A stretch of DNA of 34,850 nt from Streptomyces acidicola (GTDB taxonomy: Bacteria > Actinomycetota > Actinomycetes > Streptomycetales > Streptomycetaceae), in assembly GCF_009377235.1 (NCBI RefSeq), contig NZ_VMNX01000086.1, positions 1-34,850 of the forward strand. Direction: 5' to 3'. Below the pieces are notes generated by a model, which saw nothing but the letters and a program-made list of their open reading frames with translations, was not told where the DNA came from and searched no databases. Position numbers and translations under genes: made by a program. This document shows positions 1-6,421 of this stretch, in pieces (position 1 is the first letter of the stretch; each line of letters begins with the position of its first letter).

Positions 1-126
1 GTTCTGGCGGGGGTGTGTACGTTGACATGGCTTGCGGCCGGGTACCAGTCATTTCCGGGGATTTCCTGTCTGCCAATGGCGAACTGGAAAGAAGGCGGAC
101 AAATTTGCCCTCGCACGTAGGGGCCA

Positions 127-158
127 GCCCCCTCGTTCTGCCTGAGTACGGAGGGGGC
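127..158. terminator. GC-rich hairpin upstream of the aspS leader
   Basis: An 8-bp perfect stem, GCCCCCTC (127-134) with GAGGGGGC (151-158), encloses a 16-nt loop. There is no T-run, as is usual in high-GC actinobacteria. It may terminate transcription from a gene left of the window. I see no gene between 1 and 268. A five-codon ATG...TAA reading frame at 166-183 follows it and is too short to interpret. Confidence 0.4.
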
Positions 159-228
159 AGACGGCATGACGACGAGCGAGTAAACCGCGTTCCTTCATGC
201 GTCTCTGGCTGCACGCCCGTCTTTTTGA

Positions 229-258
229 TTGCTGCTGTCACTGCCCGCTCCGTATCCT
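229..258 (+). promoter_or_regulatory. Possible promoter of the aspS leader
   Basis: TTGCTG (229-234) and TATCCT (253-258) are 18 bp apart and resemble -35 and -10 elements of a housekeeping-sigma promoter. Transcription would begin near 262-266, just before the stem I helix of the T-box leader at 269. The position is what makes it credible; the -35 match is only moderate. Confidence 0.4.
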
Positions 259-268
259 GCTGGGCAAC

Positions 269-533
269 GCGTTGACGGAGACGAGTATCCGCAGATCACG
301 CGAGCAGAGAGAGCCGCTGGAAGCTGGGAAGGCGGTCTCGCGTCCCGTGGTGAAGACCCTCCTGAGCGCGGGGAGGAACGACCCCCGTCTGGTGGTCCAA
401 TGCCCCGCCGGCCAGCCCCCGTCACTGGGCCTGAACGAGGTCGCCACCATGTGGCGGCGAAAGTGCGGTGGTACCGCGAGTTGCCCTTCTCGCCCGCACT
501 CCCAAGGGATCATGACGACGTCCTTCGGAGGAC
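269..533 (+). promoter_or_regulatory. T-box leader (tRNA-Asp sensing) of aspS
   Basis: T-box leaders bind a specific tRNA through a specifier codon and test whether its 3' end is charged. Stem I base: GCGTT (269-273) pairs with AGCGC (365-369), and GGAG (277-280) pairs with CTCC (359-362). The specifier loop has AGTA (284-287) on the left and GAA (352-354) on the right, followed directly by GAC (355-357), an Asp codon that matches the downstream gene. Above it ACGCGAG (298-304) pairs perfectly with CTCGCGT (336-342). Further hairpins are at 410-431 and 442-456. The T-box core GCGGTGGTACCGCG (465-478) contains the TGGT that would pair with the tRNA acceptor end. AGTGCGG (462-468) can instead pair with CCGCACT (494-500). 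No T-run follows, and the ribosome site lies in a hairpin, so translational control is likely. tRNA binding itself is inferred. Confidence 0.82.
520..533 (+). promoter_or_regulatory. Hairpin over the aspS ribosome binding site
   Basis: GTCCT (520-524) and AGGAC (529-533) form a 5-bp stem with loop TCGG. It buries the GGAGG Shine-Dalgarno (527-531) that precedes the ATG at 537. This is a plausible expression platform for a translational T-box: the site would open when uncharged tRNA-Asp stabilises the antisequestrator. A weak hairpin like this could also be incidental. Confidence 0.5.
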
Positions 534-536
534 CGA

Positions 537-1847
537 ATGATCCACAGCCGCGTACCCGTCTCCGACCTGCGAGAACACGTTGGCCGTACCGTTTCCGTCT
601 GCGGATGGGTGAACACACTCCGCCTGCAGCGCCAAATGCAGTTCGTCATCGTGCGCGACCACACCGGCATGGTGCAGGTGATCCACAAGCGCGACAACGG
701 GCCGCTGGAGGCCCAACTCGAAGCTCTCACCCCCGAGTCCGCAGTCAAGATCACAGGGCGCGTCGTCGACGCAGCCCAGGTCAAGCTCGGTGGCCTCGAA
801 ATCGTCCCCGAGGCTGTCGAGGTTCTGAACCCGGCCGCGACGCCGCTGCCCATCGACGAGCACACAGGGCTGGAGCAGAGGATGGACTGGCGCTTCCTGG
901 ACGTGCGTCGCCGTCCTGCCACTCAGCTCCTGTTCGCCGTGCAGACCACCCTGGAGCAGGGCATGCGCGAGTACGTCTACGCCCAGGGCGCCACCGAGAT
1001 GCACACCCCCAAGCTCATGGGCACCGCCTCGGAGTCCGGCGCGGAGGTCTTCGAGGTCGGCTACTTCGGCCGCAGCGCCTACCTGGCGCAGTCGCCGCAG
1101 TTCTACAAACAGATGGCGATCGCGGCCGGCATCGACAAGGTCTTCGAGATCGGGCCGGTCTTCCGCGCCGAGCCGTCGTTCACCTCCCGGCACGCCACCG
1201 AGTTCACCGGCGTTGACGTGGAGCTGGCCTGGATCGACGGCGTCGAGGACGTGATGGCGTTCGAGGAGCAGATGCTCGTCCACGCGATCGCCAAGGTCGC
1301 CGACGCGCACGGCGAAGCGATCGCCGAGCACTTCGGCGTCAAGGTCACCGTGCCCACGGCACCCTTCCCCCGCGTCTCCATGGCCGACGCGCACGAGATC
1401 CTGCGTAAGGGTGGCTGGGACCCGGCAGGGGTGAAGGAAGACCTGGACCCGGAGGGCGAGCGGAGCATCTCGGCCCACATCAAGGAGGCCACCGGGCATG
1501 AGTTCGTGTTCCTCACGCACTATCCGGTCGGTATTCGGCCCTTCTACCACATGCGGTCGGCCGACGACCCGAGCGTGACCCTGAGCTTCGACCTGCTGTG
1601 GAAGGGTTTGGAGGTCACCACCGGCGCGCAGCGCGAGCATCGGTACGACGTGCTGCTGCAGCAGGCCGCCGAGAAGGGCATGAGCCTTGAGCCGATGCAG
1701 GACTACTTGAACGTGTTCCGGTACGGATGCCCGCCCCACGGTGGCCTCGGCATGGGTCTCGGGCGGGTGCTGATGGTGATGCTCGGCCTGGACTCTATCC
1801 GCCAAGCCAGCTTCCTCTTCCGAGGGCCGAACCGGCTCACCCCGTAG
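537..1847 (+). CDS. aspS: Aspartyl-tRNA synthetase, archaeal/eukaryotic-type (no GAD insertion)
   Basis: Class II aminoacyl-tRNA synthetase of 436 residues that charges tRNA-Asp, and possibly tRNA-Asn if non-discriminating. The N-terminal OB-fold anticodon-binding domain spans about residues 1-100. The catalytic domain has a motif-2 region (FEIGPVFRAEPSF, then ATEFTGVDVE) and motif 3 near the C-terminus (GLGMGLGRVLMVMLGLDSIR). Bacterial housekeeping AspRS is nearly 600 residues and carries an inserted GAD domain, which is absent here, so this is the compact archaeal type and probably a second copy. The ATG has GGAGG six bases upstream. The gene is preceded by a T-box leader with an Asp specifier. 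An accessory, inducible aaRS beside small-molecule or peptide modification genes suggests a drug-resistant duplicate, but that is inference. AsnRS is the main alternative identity. Confidence 0.88.
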   Translation: MIHSRVPVSDLREHVGRTVSVCGWVNTLRLQRQMQFVIVRDHTGMVQVIHKRDNGPLEAQLEALTPESAVKITGRVVDAAQVKLGGLEIVPEAVEVLNPAATPLPIDEHTGLEQRMDWRFLDVRRRPATQLLFAVQTTLEQGMREYVYAQGATEMHTPKLMGTASESGAEVFEVGYFGRSAYLAQSPQFYKQMAIAAGIDKVFEIGPVFRAEPSFTSRHATEFTGVDVELAWIDGVEDVMAFEEQMLVHAIAKVADAHGEAIAEHFGVKVTVPTAPFPRVSMADAHEILRKGGWDPAGVKEDLDPEGERSISAHIKEATGHEFVFLTHYPVGIRPFYHMRSADDPSVTLSFDLLWKGLEVTTGAQREHRYDVLLQQAAEKGMSLEPMQDYLNVFRYGCPPHGGLGMGLGRVLMVMLGLDSIRQASFLFRGPNRLTP

Positions 1848-2158
1848 CCAGCCGCACGGACAATCTGGGCTTGAGCAGTATCCAGCGCCTCCTCCAACAG
1901 AACCGATCCGCCCCGCCCCCGGCCCCTTCGGGCGGCGGGCTCGGACGAACCGATCAGGTCGCCCATCTCGCGCAGCTGCTCCACGCTCAGGCCGAACGCG
2001 GGATGGACGGCCTGGGCAGAGTTCAGATACGGCAGGACGGTGGTAGAGGCCCTGCAGTCGAGTTCTGAAGTGGCTGCCGGTATCGCCTGTACCTCGGCAA
2101 CGGGCACCTCTCGCCGCACCACTGCTACGGTCGCGTCCATGGCGCTCTCGGTCTCCAC
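1848..2158 (-). pseudogene. Possible 5' remnant of an unknown gene
   Basis: The minus strand is open from a GTG at 2158 (or ATG at 2140) and runs past 1848 into the antisense of aspS, stopping only at 1703. Codons between about 2060 and 1930 have strongly GC-rich third positions, typical of real Streptomyces coding sequence. They encode a plausible helical stretch (LSVEQLREMGDLIGSSEP). Because the frame ends antisense to the aspS 3' end, the natural C-terminus is probably lost and this is a truncated gene. I do not recognise the family. It could also be an intact overlapping small gene divergent from the kinase. Confidence 0.3.
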
Positions 2159-2996
2159 GGGTCAGGCTGTCGACCTTCGCGTACAGCCGGTTGACGAGGT
2201 TCTTGCTCGCGTCGAGCGGTCTCTCCAAGTGGGGCTGCTCCCGGGCACGATGGTACGTAAGCGCCGATCCGTGGGGGCCAGAACAGACCGCGACACCTGG
2301 GTACGGATCGAGCGGCGCCTGCTCGACAAGATCTCCGACCAGGGGTGGAACGGGACTGAGAGTGCCGCCCGCCTGAGGGGCATCGCCCAGCCCGAATGGC
2401 ACGGAAGTGTCGTCTGGCGGGCCACGGACGGGCCGGTGATGTGGCGAGCCGACGAAACCGATCTCCTGCCAGGGGCTCCTGTCGGAAACGCCATCCCGAG
2501 TGAAGCCCCGGAACTGCCGGACGACTGGTGGTGCGCACTGAACGCGTCGTTGGACGCGCTGGCGAAACAGAGCACGAGGCGGGTCGCCACGCCGGACACC
2601 GAGACCGTCACCCAGGCCCTCGTCACCGAGTCTGTCCGTGGTGTTTTCTCCGGCGATTTCGATACGACCATCGAGCAGTGGGTGCCGGCCCACGCGGACT
2701 TGAACTGGGCCAACATGACGGCTCCAGTGTTCAGTCTCTTCGACTGGGAGGACTGGGGTAACGCGCCGCTGGGGCTGGACTCGGCCTCGCTGTGGGCGAG
2801 TTCCCTTGCTGTCCCGGCTCTGGCCGATCGTGTATGGCACGAGCGCCGGTCCGACTTCGAGAGCCGGGACGGCAAGGTGATGACGCTGTTCGCCTGCTCG
2901 AAGATCCTCGGGCCGTACGCGCACCCGGAAGACCCTCGGCTCGAACCCGCCCGGCGCATGGCCGAGCAGGTCATCAAGGAGCTTCAGGCTGGCTGA
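2139..2996 (+). CDS. Aminoglycoside-phosphotransferase-fold kinase
   Basis: Protein of 285 residues with the catalytic loop of APH/choline-kinase-type phosphotransferases. HADLNWAN at residues 185-192 gives the catalytic Asp187 and metal-binding Asn192. FDWED at 201-205 supplies the second metal-binding Asp202. The N-terminal part contains a basic PGTMVRKRRSVGART segment. The substrate cannot be read from the sequence: antibiotic, sugar, small metabolite or peptide are all possible. An upstream GTG at 2040 keeps the frame open for 33 more codons, but that stretch lacks coding character and overlaps a better-looking minus-strand frame, so I take the ATG at 2139, although no clear ribosome site precedes it. 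The 3' end overlaps the convergent reductase gene by 13 bp. Confidence 0.72.
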   Translation: MALSVSTGQAVDLRVQPVDEVLARVERSLQVGLLPGTMVRKRRSVGARTDRDTWVRIERRLLDKISDQGWNGTESAARLRGIAQPEWHGSVVWRATDGPVMWRADETDLLPGAPVGNAIPSEAPELPDDWWCALNASLDALAKQSTRRVATPDTETVTQALVTESVRGVFSGDFDTTIEQWVPAHADLNWANMTAPVFSLFDWEDWGNAPLGLDSASLWASSLAVPALADRVWHERRSDFESRDGKVMTLFACSKILGPYAHPEDPRLEPARRMAEQVIKELQAG

Positions 2997-3841
2997 TCGT
3001 GTGAACGGTCTCGCAGGAGACTCCGGTACTCCTGGACCGTTCGTTCCTCGACTTCGCCGACCAGGGCGCCGACGAGTTCGCCCAGATGGGCGGGCTCATC
3101 AGTGCCCACAGCCACAGTGCCGACCCTCGGCAGGTGGTAGGCGGCTATGAACGCCGCCTGCATGCAGGAGAGTTGACGTCTGTTACCGAGGAAGACGCGG
3201 GGGTCGATCCTGGCCCACACCGAGTCGCTGGTGCTGCCGCCGAAGGGGCTCATGCCCCATACCTCGCTGGGGTCCAGGTCCCACGCCTTGATGAGGGCGT
3301 CCGCGGCGTCCAGCGTTCTGACTCCGACGAGTAGGCCGGCGCGGACCATGAGGGTCGCTGGCCTCGATACGGTCAGGCCGATCAGTTCCACCAGGGATGA
3401 GGGATCCCAGGAGGCGATGCCCCAGGCGGCGCACAGGCCCTTGCTCATGGCGTCATCGAGGGCAGCGCACGCTTCTGTCAGCACCTCCTGGCCATGCGGG
3501 CCGGCCTCGCGGAGCGAGTGTTCCGGGTTGTGCAGGAACACTAGATCCGGCTCCTGCCCCAGGTCCCCTACCGCCTGTTCCACGGCCGCGTGCAGCCGTA
3601 CAGGATCCAGGGAATGCTCCACACCGTCCGGTCCCGGAAAGTAGCCCACCTTCGTGGAAACGGTGAACTTCGGCAGCAGGTCTCCGGCCGTCTGCGCCAG
3701 GATCTGATGAGAACGGAAGCCGAGGTAGTTGGTGCTGGTGTCGAGTGCCGTAACTCCAAGGTCGAGCGCCCCGGTCAGGAGCCGGCGTTCGTGACGAGAC
3801 CGGTGTAGCCCGAGAACAACTCGGGGGTCAGCACCGCGCAC
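2984..3841 (-). CDS. Aldo/keto reductase
   Basis: NAD(P)H-dependent oxidoreductase of the aldo/keto reductase TIM-barrel superfamily, 285 residues. The expected elements appear in order: LDLGVTALDTSTNYLGFRSH with the catalytic Asp and Tyr, STKVGYF with the catalytic Lys, and DLVFLHNPEHS with the conserved His. The C-terminal half is AKR-like. The GTG start at 3841 lies inside the upstream oxygenase gene (67-bp overlap) and has a purine-rich GGAGGAGGAG ribosome site just upstream, so translation is probably coupled. It is the last gene of the unit peptide, oxygenase, reductase. It could reduce a carbonyl on the product or precursor, but the substrate is unknown. Confidence 0.8.
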   Translation of the reverse strand: MRGADPRVVLGLHRSRHERRLLTGALDLGVTALDTSTNYLGFRSHQILAQTAGDLLPKFTVSTKVGYFPGPDGVEHSLDPVRLHAAVEQAVGDLGQEPDLVFLHNPEHSLREAGPHGQEVLTEACAALDDAMSKGLCAAWGIASWDPSSLVELIGLTVSRPATLMVRAGLLVGVRTLDAADALIKAWDLDPSEVWGMSPFGGSTSDSVWARIDPRVFLGNRRQLSCMQAAFIAAYHLPRVGTVAVGTDEPAHLGELVGALVGEVEERTVQEYRSLLRDRSHDQPA

Positions 3842-4971
3842 AGCTCCTCCTCCACCAGGATCTCAGCGACCTCCGCCACCTCGGCTCCGACGACGGCCGC
3901 GGCCTGTTCCAGCGCGACCGGCTTGCCGCTGAGCAGCAGACGTAGGGCGGGCAGGGCTTTAGCCGCGAGGGTGAGCTTCTTCCCCGAGGCCACGACGTCG
4001 ATGGTCTCTCCGCGCTCTTGAAGCTGGGGCGGGAAATGGGTGGTGCACACCACGGCGTCGAGCGGCCCGAGTACGTCGAGGAACGGCACGTGCCGAGGCA
4101 GGGTCGTCGCCTGCTCGTACGCGTCGAAGAAGTCGGCCGGCGGACGCTCGCTGACCAGCTGGGCGGCGGCCTCGGTCAGCGCGGTGATGCCGGTTCCGTG
4201 CCAGCGGTCGAGGTCGTGGCGGAAGATCTCGTGTTCGCGGCACCAGTCGGCCAGCCAGGCGAGCCAGCTCGCCCCTGTGCGCTTGGTGATGCCGAACGTG
4301 ACGTGAAGGCTCTTGCCGGAGCCGCTGCCGGTCCGTGTCGCCTGGTGCCAGTGGCCCCGGGGGATGTGCATGACGTCGCCGGTCCGCATCAGACCGGACC
4401 AGATGATGTCGTCGCTCGGAGTGCTGTTGGGGTCGGCGTCCCGGTACATCGGGACCGGACGGGAGGTCGCGCGGACCTCCCACTCCTTCTCACCCGCCAG
4501 CTGGACGATGACGACATCGTGGTCGTCCCAGTGCAGGGGGAAGCCGGAGGCGTCGTTCGTCGTCAGGTATGCGTTGACCTGGACTCGCTCGCGGGACCAC
4601 CACTGCAGGGCCCGGCAGGCGACCTCCATCGTCGGGTCGAAGACGTTGGCCTGGTCCATGATCACCGTCGCGCCTTCGCCCAGGAGCCTGCCCAGGCTGC
4701 GCATGTTGACCATGGAGATGCTCTGGCCGCGGGGGCTGACGCTGTCGGTGTAGTAGATGGCCGGATGGACCTCTTCACCCTTCTGGAAGCACCGGAACTG
4801 CGGGCGGTTCAGGCTCCTGCGCATCGCGACGTCGAGCAGGCGGTTCGGGGTCATGATGCGGGAGACGAGTGCGGGGTCGTCCATGCTCCCGCGTACGAAG
4901 TCCTTGCCCAGCTCCTCGGCTCCACTCCAGCCGAGCGCTGCCTCGATGGCGCTGATCAACCGGTGTTCCAT
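3775..4971 (-). CDS. JmjC/cupin_4-type Fe(II)/2-oxoglutarate oxygenase
   Basis: Protein of 398 residues resembling ribosomal-oxygenase-type JmjC/cupin proteins, which hydroxylate peptide or protein side chains. The double-stranded beta-helix core carries His147-Trp-Asp149 in FPLHWDDHDVVIVQLAGEKE and a distal His209 in GDVMHIPRGHWHQA, which together form a complete iron-binding facial triad. A winged-helix-like C-terminal domain follows at about residues 300-398, as in that family. The frame is open 39 codons further upstream, but the ATG at 4971 has GGAGGAC seven bases before it and the extension is not protein-like. The gene lies directly downstream of a 55-codon peptide gene and a strong hairpin, and overlaps the reductase gene. 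Its substrate may be that peptide; that part is inference. Confidence 0.75.
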   Translation of the reverse strand: MEHRLISAIEAALGWSGAEELGKDFVRGSMDDPALVSRIMTPNRLLDVAMRRSLNRPQFRCFQKGEEVHPAIYYTDSVSPRGQSISMVNMRSLGRLLGEGATVIMDQANVFDPTMEVACRALQWWSRERVQVNAYLTTNDASGFPLHWDDHDVVIVQLAGEKEWEVRATSRPVPMYRDADPNSTPSDDIIWSGLMRTGDVMHIPRGHWHQATRTGSGSGKSLHVTFGITKRTGASWLAWLADWCREHEIFRHDLDRWHGTGITALTEAAAQLVSERPPADFFDAYEQATTLPRHVPFLDVLGPLDAVVCTTHFPPQLQERGETIDVVASGKKLTLAAKALPALRLLLSGKPVALEQAAAVVGAEVAEVAEILVEEELCAVLTPELFSGYTGLVTNAGS

Positions 4972-5009
4972 CGTGCGTCCTCCATGGGTTCGACCACTGA
5001 TGCGGACAC

Positions 5010-5047
5010 GGTGAGGGCCGGCGCGGCCGACCACGCCGGCCCTCACC
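5010..5047 (-). terminator. Strong hairpin between the peptide gene and the oxygenase gene
   Basis: Fourteen perfect base pairs (5010-5023 with 5034-5047) enclose a 10-nt loop. It starts nine bases after the peptide stop codon and lies 39 bases upstream of the oxygenase start, on the same transcript. In RiPP operons such a hairpin commonly acts as a leaky terminator or RNA stabiliser, so that precursor is made in excess over enzyme. Confidence 0.7.
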
Positions 5048-5056
5048 GCTTGGTGC

Positions 5057-5224
5057 CTACTCGCTGTCGTGCAGGTTGCCGTCGCCACCCGGCCACGGCG
5101 CGTCGCCGGAACTACCCTGGTTGTCCGACCGGAGGCTGTCGTACCGGTCGTGGACGGCGGTCAGCTCTTGCACCGCCACCAGGAGGCCGCTCCGGGCCGG
5201 AGGCGGTGTCGTGGGCTCTGCCAC
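5057..5224 (-). CDS. 55-residue peptide, candidate RiPP precursor
   Basis: Short gene starting at GTG 5224 behind an excellent ribosome site (GGAAGGAG, about six bases upstream). It encodes 55 residues. The N-terminal part is proline-rich, then amphipathic-helical (GLLVAVQELTAVHDRYDSL), and would suit a recognition leader. The C-terminal 22 residues (about 34-55) are rich in Gly, Asp and Asn with a PWPGG turn and a DGNLHDSE tail, which would suit a core. There are no Cys residues, no transmembrane helix and no secretion signal. It is followed by a strong hairpin and then a JmjC-type oxygenase and a reductase. Asn, Asp and His in the tail are side chains that such oxygenases hydroxylate in known proteins. 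The precursor role is inferred from size, composition and position only. Confidence 0.6.
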   Translation of the reverse strand: MAEPTTPPPARSGLLVAVQELTAVHDRYDSLRSDNQGSSGDAPWPGGDGNLHDSE

Positions 5225-5361
5225 CTCGTACTCCTTCCTCTTCGGTTCTCCCGTCAGGGCTCCGACGGGAGGTCTATGGCCGCCCCACGGCCGTGGGAGA
5301 CGTGGGGCGGCGGTCATTGGCAGCTCGCTGAGCGGCAGTCCGGCGCCAGGGACAGGGCAGG

Positions 5362-5679
5362 TCAGCGGTGGTTCGGCAGGCCGCCGACGTCCACGCGCAT
5401 GTTGATCTCCAGAACGCGCTGGTCCAGCTCATACAGACAGGCACGGCACGCGTAGAGAGCCGCGTGCATGCCGCTCGACCGGACGGGCCCGATCCACGTC
5501 ACTTCGACGTCGTCACGTCCGCACCACAGCCAGCACTCGCCTCGCGCCTGCCACTCGTGGCGGTCCCATAGCGCGCAGTCAGTGGGCTCTCTGGTGACGG
5601 GGTCGATGTCTCGGCGGGTGGGCCGGAAGACCACGTCGGGATCAGGAAGCGGATTCGCTCGTAAGGTGTGCCGTCCCAT
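5362..5679 (-). CDS. Small Cys-rich protein, probably zinc-binding
   Basis: About 105 residues, no family recognised. Five cysteines, including ECWLWCG and YACRACL (CX3C and CX2C), suggest a structural zinc site; the C-terminal half is helical. The ATG at 5679 overlaps the stop codon of the upstream ATP-binding gene (TGATG), so the two are almost certainly translated together. A GTG one codon further upstream (5682) is an equally possible start. Similar small proteins follow GHKL ATPases in Streptomyces regulatory cassettes. About 137 bases separate it from the peptide gene start. Confidence 0.6.
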   Translation of the reverse strand: MGRHTLRANPLPDPDVVFRPTRRDIDPVTREPTDCALWDRHEWQARGECWLWCGRDDVEVTWIGPVRSSGMHAALYACRACLYELDQRVLEINMRVDVGGLPNHR

Positions 5680-6170
5680 CACGCGACCGCCAGAGTGAGC
5701 GACTCGGGCTCAGCTACCACGCCGCGCTTCGGCCGTAGCGCGAATAGCCTGCGCAGAACGGCAGCTCGGATGGCGGGCGCCGCTTTGGGAAGCGCGATCT
5801 CCGCCCATACGCGTTTGCCCTGGCCGACGGGTTCCCAGGCACACCGCGAAGCCAGAAGCTCGACGAGCGCCAGGCCGCGCCCGCTCTCGTCGTCGGCCTG
5901 GGCACAACTCATCTGCGGAGCAGCAGGGTTGTCGTCGAGTACGTCGATCACCAGGCGGCCGGGCCGGTGGTACAGCGTGACGGTGACGGGCCCTTCCCCA
6001 TGGACCACGGCATTGCTGACGAGCTCGGAGGCGACGAGACGGATGGCGTCAGCCGCGTCGTCGTTCAACGGCACACCCCACGCACGCACCTTGTCGACGA
6101 CCGTGCGCCGGGCGAGGGAAACTTCCCTCTCCTCACCCGCGAGGACGAACCGATGGGCAAGGGTGGGCAT
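5679..6170 (-). CDS. GHKL ATP-binding protein (anti-sigma-factor-kinase-like)
   Basis: A stand-alone HATPase domain of 163 residues, as in the SpoIIAB/RsbW-like regulators abundant in Streptomyces. Visible motifs: the N box around residues 47-58 (ASELVSNAVVHG, with Glu49 and Asn53), G1 box VLDDNP at about 77-82 and G2 box GRGLALVEL. No membrane or receiver domain is present. The ATG at 6170 has GGAGGCG about seven bases upstream. The gene is translationally coupled to the Cys-rich protein and divergent from the HTH-TPR regulator. This arrangement resembles WhiJ-like cassettes in which an HTH protein works with a small partner and an ATP-binding protein. Confidence 0.8.
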   Translation of the reverse strand: MPTLAHRFVLAGEEREVSLARRTVVDKVRAWGVPLNDDAADAIRLVASELVSNAVVHGEGPVTVTLYHRPGRLVIDVLDDNPAAPQMSCAQADDESGRGLALVELLASRCAWEPVGQGKRVWAEIALPKAAPAIRAAVLRRLFALRPKRGVVAEPESLTLAVA

Positions 6171-6196
6171 GGCTGACGCCTCCGAGGAGTTGGAGA

Positions 6197-6235
6197 GCGG
6201 CTCCGTCCCCGACGGGGAAACAGGGGCGGAGCCGC
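6197..6235. promoter_or_regulatory. Stable hairpin just upstream of the ATP-binding gene
   Basis: GCGGCTCCG (6197-6205) pairs perfectly with CGGAGCCGC (6227-6235). Inside it, TCCCC-GAC-GGGGA (6206-6218) can fold on its own. It lies 27 bases upstream of the ATG at 6170, in the divergent promoter region. It could be a structured 5' leader of the ATP-binding transcript or an operator; the sequence does not decide. Confidence 0.35.
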
Positions 6236-6421
6236 CGATCTGAGAACCGTTCCGGAAGCTGCACCCTGCGCGGGCTCCGTGGACGGCTGATATTCAGTCA
6301 ACGGCCCCAGCCAGCAAGGCGGAACGTTTCTAGGGGGTTCCTCCTGGGGACGCCCTCCCCGTATGCGGCCACGCGAAGTAGCCTCCCCACTACGCCTTGA
6401 GGGGATGACGGGAGTGATGAC

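Noticed and set aside
166..183. Five-codon frame before the aspS leader
   Set aside because: Too short to judge, and no ribosome site or attenuator logic fits; the T-box explains the regulation.
329..333. GAA-GGC as the specifier of the leader (glycine)
   Set aside because: It falls inside the distal stem formed by GCCGC and GCGGT. The GAA-GAC at 352-357 sits opposite AGTA with paired flanks, and GAC agrees with aspS.
510..2924. 804-codon minus-strand frame opposite aspS and the kinase gene
   Set aside because: Antisense shadow; the plus strand carries class II synthetase and kinase motifs.
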